From positions 1,137,644 through 1,201,643 of the forward strand of contig JAYESD010000007.1 in the NCBI GenBank assembly GCA_036927565.1: a DNA stretch of 64,000 nucleotides. Reading direction: 5' to 3'. Numbering within the stretch: the stretch's first letter is position 1; each line of letters begins with the position of its first letter. The position numbers and the translations under genes are program-made. The notes beneath the pieces are model-generated. The model searched no databases. It had not been told where the DNA came from and saw only the letters and a list, made by a program, of their open reading frames with translations. Positions 10,342 to 20,755 of this stretch are shown piece after piece. The stretch comes from Tuctoria greenei. Taxonomy: Eukaryota; Streptophyta; Magnoliopsida; Poales; Poaceae.

Positions 10342-10575
10342 GAATTTCGTACGTGCCTCGTACGAATGTACTGTTCAATTCGTATGAGGCACGTACGAAA
10401 TTCGTACGTGTCCCTTTCTTCCACCATGACCAACTTTTTCTCCACCGTGGCACGCACCAACTGACGTGGCACATACGAAATGCGCATTTCGTATGAGTCT
10501 CGTACGAAATGCGAATTTCGTATGCGACACGTACGACACTGGATCATTTTTGCCAAATCGTCATTTCGTATGTTA
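10342..10575. repeat. MULE right subterminal palindrome array
   Basis: Repeats of ATTTCGTA-N-TACGAAAT (for example near 10343, 10378, 10466, 10490, 10514 and 10561), denser than at the left end, with CGTACGAA variants. Same motif family as 3664-3915. Confidence 0.75.
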
Positions 10576-10619
10576 TTTATATTAAATTATTTTTTTAAAA
10601 GGTATATTAATAAAAAATC
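10571..10619 (-). repeat. MULE right terminal inverted repeat
   Basis: Reverse complement of the left end, with one extra A in a homopolymer. Confidence 0.85.
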
Positions 10620-10803
10620 CCCCCTCTGCTTCCCTCATTATTGTTATACATTCAACGTCATTTATTTTAAAATGAAGAGAGTTTGACTTACTCTGTTATA
10701 TATAACGCATGCGTGACCATGTAACATTTGTAGGATATCATGAAATGAACCATGGAAAATACACTAGCTCATTCACTTCAATCATCCGATGAATAGAATA
10801 CAA

Positions 10804-11223
10804 GAGTAAAGTGCATAAATGATTCTTGAACTTTTCTGAGTGTGTCATCTAGGTCCATGAATTTTTAAAGTGCATATTTGAGTCCCTAAACTTGTTAAAG
10901 TGAGCCGCCTGAGTCCAAAATACCGAAAATGCCTCTATGTTTATGAATGTGAATGTTACTTAAGCTTTATTTTTCGTATCAATTCTCTCATGAATCAGTT
11001 TTGTTAGTTTCAATATGAATTATGATAGAAATGTTGATTTTGGAAGAGAATAAATATAAAAAATAAAGCTTAAGTAACAGTTATGTCAATAGTTATAGAA
11101 TTATTATTGGTATTGTAGATCCATATGACTAACAAGTTTATAGACTCAAATATGCACTTTAAAAATTCATGAACCTAGATGACATACTTAGACAAGTTTG
11201 AGGACCATTGATGCACTTTACTC
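10804..11223. mobile_element. 420-bp MITE with long inverted ends
   Basis: GAGTAAAGTGCA at the left is mirrored by TGCACTTTACTC at the right, and the inverted similarity extends about 90 bp (CATCTAGGTCCATGAATTTT and its complement). AATACAA lies directly left (10797-10803) and again one base beyond the right end (11225-11231), suggesting an 8-9 bp target duplication and hence a MULE-type or hAT-type MITE. Confidence 0.7.
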
Positions 11224-11646
11224 TAATACAATTTCTAAAACGCCAGGTAAATGTGCATAAAATAAAGTAGAAATCAAGGAGATCTTCATTAAGATCCACA
11301 TGTATAAGTCTATTGTACATTTGTTCATAAATATCACATCCAGCTAGATCCAATCAACAAAACATTATCATAGTCAATTATCTTGGTCATGACCAATTGC
11401 ACCACATAGTTAAACAGCAACAAGAAAAAGGAACCCAAGAACAAGAGCGCGGAATCAATCATCATCTTCGATGCAATTACGTATTAGAACCAACATTGAT
11501 CTCAATTAGAATCAAATAAGCTAGGACAAATACGACTAATCAAAATTGAACGCACCCACTGTGTGTACAGCAACTGTTGCAAGCTCTACCTATGGCTCAA
11601 TTTCTTCAAATAATCACCATTGCTCGCTCATCTCTACAAACCGTGG
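11224..11646. other. B3 gene 3' flank
   Basis: AT-rich spacer and presumed 3' UTR of the minus-strand B3 gene. No other feature seen. Confidence 0.4.
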
Positions 11647-12345
11647 TTAATTATTATCATCATCGACGTACTCCTCTTCATCCATGGCAGCCTCATCGTC
11701 TCTGCCACACTCGACGTTGAATCCAAAGAGCCTGAAACTCCTGGCCCCCGAGGGTCCCACCTCGGCGACGTGATGACCGGCGACGGCATTCGTCGCACTT
11801 GCACCCTCGCCGCCGCCGGCCATGCTGCTGGTTCTGTGCAACCTGTCATGGTCAAGGAGCGGCCACGCCAGCACGGCAGCAGCATCGCCGAAGCTGATCT
11901 CCCGGCGGCGGCGCTGGCAGTGGCGGTAGTCGATGAAGTACCGGCCGCCGCCAGCGCCGCGGGAGAAGGAGACGGTGTCCCCCGCGGCGAGGCGCGCGGC
12001 GCGGACGAAGCGGCTCCAGCCCTTGGTCATGACGTAGCTCTGGCTACTCCCCCAGTAGGAGTACCGGAACCACCACGCCGCGCCGGCGGCGTCCTCGAAG
12101 CAGAGCTGCGTTCCGGCGCCAGCCACCGGGAAGAACCGCTCGGCGTGCTGCTTCGGCACGACCAGACGGTTGAGCTTGCCCACGTCGCTCGGGGTCAGCA
12201 CCTTGTCGAACATGTGCTCCCGCTCCACCGCGTCACCAGCTTGCTCTCCGCCGCTGGGCCGGCGATCTTGGCCTAGACCTTGATGTTCTTCCTGCACTTG
12301 TCGAGCGGCTTCTACAAGTGTGCCCAAGGTCAGGTCCATGTGCAT
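11647..12345 (-). CDS. B3-domain transcription factor, RAV/NGATHA type
   Basis: A single exon of 232 codons; ATG 12345 is followed two codons later by a second ATG (12339), and either could be used. Residues about 46-150 form a complete B3 DNA-binding domain: FDKVLTPSDVGKLNRLVVPK, AERFFPV, WWFRYSYWGSSQSYVMTKGW, and VSFSRGAGGGRYFIDYR. Near the C-terminus RLFGFNVEC matches the R/KLFGV-type B3 repression motif of RAV and NGATHA proteins. The tail is acidic (DEEEYVDDDNN). No AP2 domain precedes B3, so it belongs with the AP2-less RAV-related group, which represses targets in the nucleus. The reading frame is intact. In rice I recall B3 genes of this type beside LHY; a direct comparison would settle orthology. 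Confidence 0.88.
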   Translation of the reverse strand: MHMDLTLGTLVEAARQVQEEHQGLGQDRRPSGGEQAGDAVEREHMFDKVLTPSDVGKLNRLVVPKQHAERFFPVAGAGTQLCFEDAAGAAWWFRYSYWGSSQSYVMTKGWSRFVRAARLAAGDTVSFSRGAGGGRYFIDYRHCQRRRREISFGDAAAVLAWPLLDHDRLHRTSSMAGGGEGASATNAVAGHHVAEVGPSGARSFRLFGFNVECGRDDEAAMDEEEYVDDDNN

Positions 12346-12680
12346 GAAATTTGGCTAGGTGTTCTCTAGCACAAGATCTAGGTTTTGTTTTGAGGATTCT
12401 TTGCGTTCGATCTAATCAAGGGAGATGCATGCATGCACTTGAAGAACAAAAGACTACCTCATTATGCTCATCATAATATGGTTTCTTGACTGGGCTTGAG
12501 CAAGAGAGAGTAGCTGCGAGGAATGAGTTTTGATGAGAAGCTTCTTTGCAAGAAGGGGGGAGAAGAGGGGCTTACTGATACATTAAACTAATCAAATATG
12601 CTTATTATGGGAACAAGTGGGCTTTGTCCATTCTGCAATTGGCAGGAGCAAGCAAGAGGTGACTAAGTTAGTATGACTAA
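12346..12680. other. B3 gene upstream region
   Basis: Presumed 5' UTR and promoter of the B3 gene. It is CT/GA-rich near 12500-12570. No clear TATA box identified. Confidence 0.4.
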
Positions 12681-12786
12681 TACTCCCTCCAGTCCTAAAT
12701 AAATGTCGTTAGGACACATTTCTACAGTTCATTTTAGTTCATTTTTCTTGTCTGAAACGACAAATAAAAAGGACCGGAGGGAGTAT
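12681..12786. mobile_element. Stowaway-like MITE
   Basis: 106 bp, ends CTCCCTCCAGTCC and GGACCGGAGGGAG with TA on each side. The interior contains GTCGTTAGGACA and the complementary TGTCTGAAACGAC arm. The same subfamily is present near 26.9 and 40.3 kb. Confidence 0.85.
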
Positions 12787-13920
12787 TAGTAATCTATATC
12801 ATCAATTATTTATTAATTTATTGATCACCACTTAGTGCATGGATGGTTGTATGCTGCCCTTGCAACTAGTTGCCTGGGGGCAGGTCATGTCAACTAAGGA
12901 GAGGATTCCCCGTGGAAATTCAGCAGATGCAGTTTTGTTATTATCTGGCCTTGTTTCAACTTGTGTTTTATATATGAACTCATCCCATTTTTCCATTTTG
13001 TTTTTCTTTGTGTGTGTGCTATGCTCTTGAATTGAAGGGATATAATATCTACCAGTAGTCACAGGAAACGAAGACCAGGTTGGTCCATCTTCCCTGTAGC
13101 TGCCGATTTATTTTGCCAGCTATTAATTCCCATCAGATTGACTAAAAGCTTCGTGCATTTCTGCACATCGGAATTTCAACGAGTTTTTGCAGAAAATTGT
13201 TATAGGAAACAACATTTATCCATTACACGTAAAGCCTTACTGTTATTCCTAGATAGAATTTAACAGAAATTAACAAAGATGTGACTACATAGGCAAAGAG
13301 TATTATACAATAATGTATGCTGATCTTACCTATTCAGTCGAAATACTAATTTGGCTACGAATGGCCCCCTTGTTTAATCATACGTTTCTGTTGCTTTGTT
13401 TACAATGAAGTGCAATTCCCAAGGTCAACTTTGCATAAATAGACAACACTTGATAGTTACTTAGACATGGTTGATCAAGTCTATAATGACAAGTTGATTT
13501 GCTGTCGTCAACTTCTTAGTTTCATGTGACGTCAGACGATTCCATGTGTGCATCTCTGTCGGTTCTAGTACAGTTTTAGGGCCCAAGATGCTAGTCGGCG
13601 GCGGATGCCTAGGTTGAAACCGGGAATGGTTGGTTAGGTCAATTAGATCGACATGGAGTTGCAGTTTTCTGGTTTTCATGAGTAGGTAATTTACAATGGG
13701 CGCCGCTACACTACAAGTGGAACATGTTCTTCCCATTCTGAGGCACCAGCACCATGTCCCGTTCATTGAGGCAAGTGGGTCATTTGTACACCCTATCACT
13801 CTATCACCACCTCCTCGAACAGCACACAAAATTATAATGGAGTGATTGACAATACTGTATTTCCCATTCACAGCACTAACCGGTAATAGAGAGAACGAAA
13901 TGATTAACAAAGGAAGCTAA
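12787..13920. other. Intergenic, nothing recognised
   Basis: About 1.1 kb of AT-rich spacer. A 149-codon open stretch on the minus strand (13461-13910) has no recognisable domain and no coding-like composition. Confidence 0.4.
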
Positions 13921-14327
13921 ATACTATCTCCGTTCTAAAATGATTACCAAGGTTGACATGGCAGAAGGCAGTGAAACAAGACTCATAAGAGTGGGAAATA
14001 CCTAGAGATTTGATTCATAATAGGACTGCTAGAAATTAGCAATTCATGTGTCAAAATCTTAGTTTATTCGTATTTTGTTACTCTTATATTCTTTCTTATT
14101 AATCCATTTTTAAAATAAATAAAATGTAGAATCTTATTTTATTTGTATTTTTTTACTCTCATCTTATTTTCTATAATTTTTTTTCAAAAATTGTTGGGTT
14201 TCATTTCTAGCCGATATCAATTTGTTTGGGAAAGGCTTGGTTGTTGTTGTTGTCAGACAACTAAATAAAGTAGAAATGAACTAATTAAAGTTGTCTCACA
14301 ATAATTAAAACAAAACGAAGGGAGTAC
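13921..14327. mobile_element. 407-bp Stowaway/mariner-like element
   Basis: Ends CTATCTCCGTTCTAAAATGATTA and, inverted, TAATTAAAACAAAACGAAGGGAG, with TA flanks. The interior is AT-rich and noncoding. It is longer than the 80-105 bp MITEs but has the same terminal motif. Confidence 0.65.
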
Positions 14328-14637
14328 AATCATATTCGAGTATCAGATGCCTCCCCTTCTTGGTCGCATGTGGGAAGCATGCATGCGTGCAATACAAGAC
14401 CAAGACCAAGTCAATAGCTGTGCCTTGATCATGTTGGTTTATAATTGCAACAAGACCAATGTGCCATACAAGACGAACACATTTTATTTAGCTGCCAAAC
14501 AGAAACAAATAATTATTTTTCAAATAAAGGAGATAAGGGAAAGCCATGTTGAACACTAAAATTCTGTAGTGAAACATAAATCGAAAGTTCAAGGTTGTCA
14601 TGTATGCTATAAATACTTCCTCAAGACTTAAGCTAAC
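14328..14637. other. Intergenic, nothing recognised
   Basis: A 310-bp spacer between the MITE and the copia element. A 70-codon open frame shows no known domain. Confidence 0.35.
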
Positions 14638-14791
14638 TAGAGGGGAATCATTAATTCCATTAATCAGTCAAAGGGTACATATATATGGATACAAGACTTA
14701 AGGCCAAGGAATCCTAATTTGGGGGCCAAGGAGCCTAACACAAAAGGACTAAATTGTCTCTATAGTACCCTAATACAAGTGCAGTCTAACA
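14638..14791 (-). repeat. Copia 3' LTR
   Basis: 154 bp. Read on the minus strand it begins TGTTAGACTGCACTTG next to the polypurine tract and ends GATTCCCCTCTA. Confidence 0.8.
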
Positions 14792-14810
14792 CCCCCCGCA
14801 GTCCCAACAT

Positions 14811-16492
14811 TTAGCCACGGCAGATGTTGAGATTGGACCGAAACTCGGTGAACACCATCGAAGAAAGTCCCTTCGTGAAGATGTTGGCAAACTGCGATGA
14901 CGTCAGAACGTGCAGGACTCGCACCTCCCTAAGAGCCACCCGCTCCCGAACGAAGTGAAGGTCGATCTCCACGTGCTTTGTGCGCTGATGCTGCACCGGG
15001 TTGGTGGAAAGGTAGACGGCGCTGAATTTGCCGCAGTAGACCAACGTACTCTGGGCGAGGGGGGAGTGAAGCTCCTGAAGCAGCTGCTGAAGCCAGGAGG
15101 ACTCGGCCACGCCGTTAGCCACGGTGCGGTACTCCGCCTCGGCACTCGAGCGGGACACCACGGGCTGCCGCTTCGAGGACCAGGAGACGAGGTTGCCACC
15201 CAGGAAGACGGCGTAGCCGGAGGTGGACCGGCGGGTGTCCGGGCAACCCACCCAATCAGCTTCGGTGTAGACGATCAGCTCGAAGGCAGAGTCGCACCGC
15301 AGAAGAAGGTCGTAGTCGTGGGTGCCACATAGGTACCGAAGGATTCGCTTCACCGCCGTGAGATGCGTCTCCCTCGGATCATCTATGTGGAGACACACCT
15401 GCTAAACCGCCTAGGAGATGTCTGGCCTAGTGAAGGTGAGGTACTACAGGGCACCTGCAAGACTCCTGTAAGAGGTGGGGTCGGCGACCGGGGCACCGTC
15501 AGCTGAAGACAGCTTCGCCTAGGTGTCCACGGGAGTGGAGCACGACTTGCAATCAACCATGTCCACTCGCTCGAGGATATTCAGGTAGTACTGGCGCTGG
15601 TGGAGGAATAGAGCGCCCAGACATGCTCGACCGCAACGCCCAGGAAGTGGTGGAGCTGACCGAGATCCATCATCGTGAACTCGCGCTACAGAACGGAGAT
15701 CATGCGCTGAAGAAGAGTCGCGCTGGACGCCGTGAGGACAATATCATCCACGTACAGGAGGAGGTAGACAGTGTCACCCTCACGTCTGTAGACGAAGAGC
15801 GAGGTGTCTGACTTGGCCTCGACGAAGCCGAGCGAGGCCATGAAGGAGGCGAACCTGTTGTACCAAGCTCGAGGCGCCTGCTTCAGCCCGTACAGGGACT
15901 TGTTCAGCCGGCAGACCAAGTCTGAACGGGCTGAATCAACGAACCCTGTCGGCTGACTACAGTACACCGCCTCTGTCATCGTCCCGTGGAGGAAGGCGTT
16001 CTTGACGTCCAGCTGGTGGACATGCCAAGAATGCGACAAAGCCAGCGACAAAACGGTGTGAACCGTCGCCGGCTTCACCACCAGACTGAAGGTCTCGTCG
16101 TAGTCAATGTCGGGATGCTGCGTGAAACTGCGAAGCACCCACCATGCCATGTACCTCTCAAGAGACCCATCCGCTTTCCTCTTATGCGTGAATACCCACT
16201 TGCCCGTGACAACGTTGCCATGACCAGGACGGGGAACTAGGTCCCACGTCCGGTTGTCTAGCAGGGCCACATACTCTTCTTCCATAGCCCGACACCAGTG
16301 AGGCTCGGCGAGGGCGCTACGGACAGAAGATGGGATAGGCGAGATGGATGACGAGGTAGACAATGGGGAGGTCGAGGATGATAGAACGACCCCGAAGAAG
16401 CGCTCCACCGATCGAAGAACACTGGCGACCCGTCGAGTCACCATCGGGTGAACGTGGCGAGGGTCCCGATAGAGCAACGGATGGTGGTACAC
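14811..16492 (-). pseudogene. Copia reverse transcriptase and RNase H
   Basis: RT (16492 down to 15686) shows NRTWDLVPRP, KWVFTHKRKADGS, QLDVKNAFLHG, LNKSLYGLKQAPRAWY and the catalytic LLYVDDIVL. The connection to RNase H (15398 to 14811) is broken by stops and a frameshift around 15400-15690. RNase H retains LRYLCGTHDY, ADWVGCPDTRRSTSGY, SWSSKRQPVVSRSSAEAEYR and KHVEIDLHFVRE. The usual Asp of the YCDN motif is replaced (VYCGKFSA), which would remove a catalytic residue. Confidence 0.85.
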
Positions 16493-16499
16493 CGGAGGC

Positions 16500-18260
16500 T
16501 CGATGCGGGAAGAGGCCAGTGCACCAAGCCACGCTCGTCGCTGATAGACGAGAACAGGGTCGGCGTACCGCGATCCAAGGTACGCAGGTCATGCAGCTGA
16601 TGACGTCGAGGTCGCGCAAAGCGCGACGGACGACGACGGGGACAATGGGGCCGCATGTGGCACGACACGACGGGCGACATCGGGGACACCAGGGCCGCGC
16701 GTGGTGCGACTGACGACGCCGGGGACGCCGGGGCCGCGCGGGGCACGGCAGGCGACGTCGGAGATGTCGGGGCCGCGCGTGGCGAAGCGGACGACGTCGG
16801 GGACGCCGGAGCCGCGGGAGGCACGACAGGTGGTGTCTGAGACACCGGGGCCGTGTCCGGTGCAGCTAGAGGAAGACCTGCAGAAGATAAAAAAACAAGA
16901 TCACTGGACAGGAGCGGCCTCAGGGTCAGTGGAAAAAAGAGAATCCAACTTGGAGACCGAGTCAGAGGAGGACCCAACGAAAGGGAAGGAGGACTCGTCG
17001 AACACGACGTGTCGGGATACCAAGATACGACGAGTGGTAAAGTCGAGACACCGGTACCCCTTATGATCGGGGGAGTACCCAAAGAAGACACACCGAGTCG
17101 AACGAAGCGCGAGCTTATGAGGGGCGATGGCAGAGAGATTAGGGTAGTACGCGCACTCGAAAACTCAAAGGTGGTCGTAAAGAGGGGTGGTGCCAAAGAG
17201 AGCGAAGTGAGGGATGGGAGCACTAATCGCCTTAGTAGAAAGGCGATTAATGAGGAAGGTAGCAGTGTGAAGGGCCTACACCCAGTAGCGAGCAAGAGTG
17301 GAAGGCTGAAACATTAGGGAGCGCATGACATCGTTGGTGGTACGAATCATGCGCTCGGCCTTGCCATTCGCGGGGGGGGGGGGGGGGGGGGGGGGGAGTG
17401 TAAGGGCAAGACATGTGCAACTTAACCCTATGAGAAAGCAAGAAGTGACGAAACGCGGAGTTATCAAACCCGCGTCCGTTATCGCACTGGACAACCCTGA
17501 TCGTGCACCCAAATTGGGTGGAAACCCAAGCGAAGAAGTGAAAAAGAGTAGCGAACGTATCGGACTTCTGTCGCAAGGGAAAAGTACACGAGTAGTGCGA
17601 AAAATCATCAACAATCATCAAATAATATTTATAGCCAAAAACACTAAGAACATGTGAGGTCCACAGATCACAGTGAATTAGATCAAAATGACACTCCACA
17701 TGGGTGACAGAATGTGGAAAAGGAAGCCGAACATGGTGACCCAACTAACAAGCATGGCATACAGACTCATGAGAACCCCTAGTACACGAAATCACTGAAC
17801 TACTGGACAGCTTCGACATAACATCAACGCCGGGGTGGCCAAGCCGACGATGCCAAGTCATCGAAGGAGCTGTCATAGCCAGTCAAAAAGGCAAGGACGA
17901 AGCAGAAGCAGGAAGTCGCATCGCGTACAGGGGCCCCGAGCTCTCACAGCGGAGAAGAAGACGCCGAGTAGTAAGATCTTTCACAAACAAACCAAGAGGA
18001 TCAAACTCAATAGAAACATGGTTATCAGTGGTAAAACGACGAATAGATAAAAGATGTTGAATAATGTCCGGAGAAACCAGAACATCACAAAGATGAAAAG
18101 AACCAGACGAACCCAAATCACCTACTGAGGTGGCTGAAAGAACAGACCCATTCCCAACAACGATAGAAGAAGGAAAAGAAGGGTGGGAAGGGTGAGTGGA
18201 AGAAAGTATACCAGTGTCAGGAGTGGTGTGGTACGAAGCCCCGGAGTCCACAACCCAGTC
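16500..18260 (-). pseudogene. Copia protease and integrase
   Basis: Protease region 18251-17883 begins at the active-site motif MDSGASYHTT. The integrase core (17744-17247) shows FDLIHCDLWTS, YYLMIVDDFSHYSCTF, VVQCDNGRGFDN and, in a second frame, NGKAERMIRTTNDVMRSL. A 25-bp poly-G run (17372-17396) lies between the second Asp and the Glu. The proline/serine-rich stretch between integrase and RT (16.5-17.2 kb) contains tandem SPTSP-AAPRAA-type repeats. Confidence 0.8.
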
Positions 18261-18841
18261 AGGGCCAGGAGGTGTGAGACTCGCCGTGCTAAAAGAAGAC
18301 GCCAGCGACTGGCGGTCCCAGGCCTAAGCAGAGTCGATCTGACCAGCTGGGTGCCTCGAAGCCCAGGTAGCCAGAGTGGACGGCCCGACCGCAGGGTAGC
18401 TTGGTCCGCCAGGGGGCGGAGTCCACTGTCCACCAGCAGTGTAGACCGAAGTGGTCACGTAAGCCGGTTATGGACGTAGTGGGAGGAGACTCGGGGACAG
18501 CCCAGACCACATCGAGATCTGACGAGTCCACGGGTTGTAGGGTATGGGCCAGGTCACGCCACTCTGACCCCGTCCACCACTACCGCCACAAGTAGTGCCA
18601 CCAGTAGAGCCACCACCAGTAGTGCCGCCACCTCCACCACCCCGCCTCCACGGCCACCCCCACCACGTGTGCCGCGGCGTCGGTTCCCATCACCACCGGG
18701 TGTGGTGGGTGGGCGCGGAGCAGGGCGTGGAGACGAACCAGTGCTGTAGAAGGCCGTGGCAGGTGCGGGAGCAGTGGAGCCACCCTGGGTGATCTCTTTG
18801 AGCTCGAGGTCCGACCAGACCTTCTCGAAGGTCAGGAAGGT

Positions 18842-20044
18842 CTACTCACGGAGGATCCACGAGCGAACGTGGGTGTAGCGCTCGTTCAGGCCCTGAAGGA
18901 CCTGAAGAACCTGGGAGTTGTCCGAGATGGGCTCTCCAAGGTCGCGAAGGGCATCCACCATACCCTTCATCTGGCGACAGTAGGCAGTAATACCGAAACA
19001 AGCCCAGATGTGGAGAGCTCGAGTCGATCGGTTCTCCTGGAAATGAAGCTCAAGGATCTGCCAGGCATGGCGGGCAGTACCGCCACCCTGCTGGGCGACG
19101 ATATCCTGGATCTCCTCAGAGAGTGACCCAAGGATCCAAGCGAGGACCAGACTGTCCATGCTGATCCAGGTGTCATCCAACGGGGGATCATCCCGCAGGA
19201 TGTGGTCGTCCAGACCAAAGCGCCTCAATGTCAGGAGAAGCAGGCTGCGCCACCGGGCGAAGGACGTAGAGTCGGAGCTGAGAACAACTGGGACCAGGGT
19301 CCGGATGTTCTGCACGTCGGCGGCCTGAGCGTGTAGAGCAACGACAAGAGAGGCTGCGTAGGTGGTATAGGATGCGCCGTCACTCGGAGGGTCGTGAGTC
19401 GCACTCCACTGGAACCGCGGTGACTCCTCGAGCTGGTGGGTGAGGGCAGCCACAGACGCACGTTCCTGTTCCAAGACAAGAACGAGCGCGCGCTCGCGCT
19501 CACGGGAGGCAGCCAGTGCAGCAGCCACGTCGGAGAGGGTCGGCGAAGGGTGGCCCACAGTAGAAATGGGGTCCACACTCGCAGCTCCGACGAGTGGAGG
19601 GAGGATAGCAGCGGACATCCAGGAGGCAAAACCGCGGGGAGGGCCGCCGGCCGGTCTGGCGGCGGCGGGGCTGTGCAGCCTGGGGAAGAAGGTAGCGGGC
19701 CCGACGATTGCAGTGAGGCCCCCGACGACGACGGCGAGCCCTCTGGCAGCAGCGGCGGCGGCTCCGAGGTGGCCGGTGGCAGAGCCGGGTGCTGCAGGGC
19801 CAGCGGCGCCCGATCCGTGGTCGGCCAGTCTGAGAGAGGTGACGACGGGGCCGGTTGCGCCCGAGGGAGGCGGCGGCGGGGCCAACAGTGCCCGATCTGG
19901 GGCCGGCCAGCCCGAGGGAGGCGGTGGCGGGTCCGGCAGCATCTGATCTGACGAGGGGGGGGGGGGGGGCAGGCAGGTGGAAGAGAGGACGGCGACTGAG
20001 GCGGTGTGCCGGCGGCGCACGCCCGTGGCTGAAAAGCCAGACAT
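18842..20044 (-). pseudogene. Copia gag
   Basis: ATG 20044 (MSGFSATGVRRR) opens 45 bp inside the primer site. A long Pro/Ala-rich leader is followed by a UBN2-type copia gag core: FARWRSLLLLTLRRFGLDDHI, DSLVLAWILGSLSEEIQDIV, ARHAWQILELHFQENRSTRA and VLQVLQGLNERYTHVRSWIL. The frame stops at 18842, and a Gly/Arg and CCHC-like zone to about 18300 is shifted. A poly-G tract (19955-19969) sits in the leader. Confidence 0.8.
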
Positions 20045-20089
20045 CGGGAGAAGGTGAGAGGGGAGAGGAGAGAGAATCTGATACCAAAT

Positions 20090-20219
20090 TAGAGGGGAAT
20101 CATTAATTCCATTAATCAGCCAACAGGTACACATATATGGATATAAAACTTAAGGCCAAGTAACCCTAACTTGAGGGCCAAGGAGCCTAATACAAAAAGA
20201 CTAAATTGCCCCTATAGTA
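20090..20219 (-). repeat. Copia 5' LTR, outer end missing
   Basis: Matches the 3' LTR from TAGAGGGGAATC to CTATAGTA, then diverges. The outer 24 bp, including TGTTAGACTGC, are absent. Confidence 0.75.
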
Positions 20220-20755
20220 GCAAACGAAAATGTGCGAATTAATCTTATGTCAAATCAGATAACGTTCAGACCAATTAACTGTCACCGTAACTTGATGAAC
20301 TGGTACCGATGACCTATTGACTACAGCAGTAAAGCTTGATGAACTAATATCGACCTAAACCGCTTCAGTACAACTTTTTCCAAGAATTCCCTTCAATACA
20401 ACTTGATGAACGAAACATAAACATCAAGTTATCAACTCCAAAATAGTCCAGCAAAACGACCCAAATTTCAATTACTATCCTTCACCAAACATAAAGCTTA
20501 CGGAGAATATCCTTCCTTCACCAAACATGCATATCAAGCATAAGGAGAATATCCTTTCACCAAAATTCAATAGCAGCTTAATGCTTAATTTAGAGTCTAA
20601 GACATAAGGTGTAAAAGCATTAAAATGCAACACAATAAATTGAGTTTCATGAAATACTGCATTTAAGTTCTGAAGTCCTCTAGTAGCTTACATGTAAATA
20701 CAATTTATTAACATAAACTTCCCTGTCGAAGGCTGGCACCCATGAAGAAATTAAA
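20220..20755. other. LHY 3' flank
   Basis: AT-rich spacer and presumed 3' UTR of LHY. Contains an imperfect duplication of about 45 bp around 20480-20560 (CCTTCACCAAACAT and GGAGAATATCC each twice). No gene seen. Confidence 0.45.

Larger units (their letters stand above)
3589..10619 (+). mobile_element. Mutator-like element (MULE), 7.0 kb
   Basis: Bounded by nearly identical 48-bp terminal inverted repeats. Inside, in order on the + strand, are a MuDR-family transposase pseudogene, a tandem-repeat block, a two-exon GRF-like zinc-finger gene, a second decayed zinc-binding gene and an AT-rich tail. Arrays of short palindromes lie just inside both ends. Possible target duplication: CCCTGTGCT left of the element and CCCTCTGCT two bases past the right end (8 of 9 match), so the exact end is uncertain by about 2 bp. 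The transposase lacks its central catalytic part, so movement would need a relative's transposase. Confidence 0.85.
14638..20219 (-). mobile_element. Ty1/copia retrotransposon, decayed
   Basis: Minus-strand element with the copia order gag, protease, integrase, reverse transcriptase, RNase H. The 3' LTR is at 14638-14791 and the 5' LTR at 20090-20219. A tRNA-iMet-type primer site (TGGTATCAGA, minus strand) is at 20077-20086. A G-rich polypurine tract (GCGGGGGG) adjoins the 3' LTR. The 5' LTR lacks its outer 24 bp, and the two LTRs differ at well over ten of about 130 sites, so this is an old copy. Reading frames are broken by stops, frameshifts and a 25-bp poly-G tract. Confidence 0.9.

Noticed and set aside
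11620..12276. 218-codon plus-strand open frame opposite the B3 gene
   Set aside because: The minus strand encodes a complete B3 domain and RLFG motif; the plus frame has neither.
13461..13910. 149-codon minus-strand open frame as a gene
   Set aside because: No recognisable motif, no GC-rich coding composition like neighbouring genes, and no promoter or splice support.
19436..19951. Plus-strand Gly/Arg-rich open frames
   Set aside because: Antisense shadows of the Pro/Ala-rich leader of copia gag.
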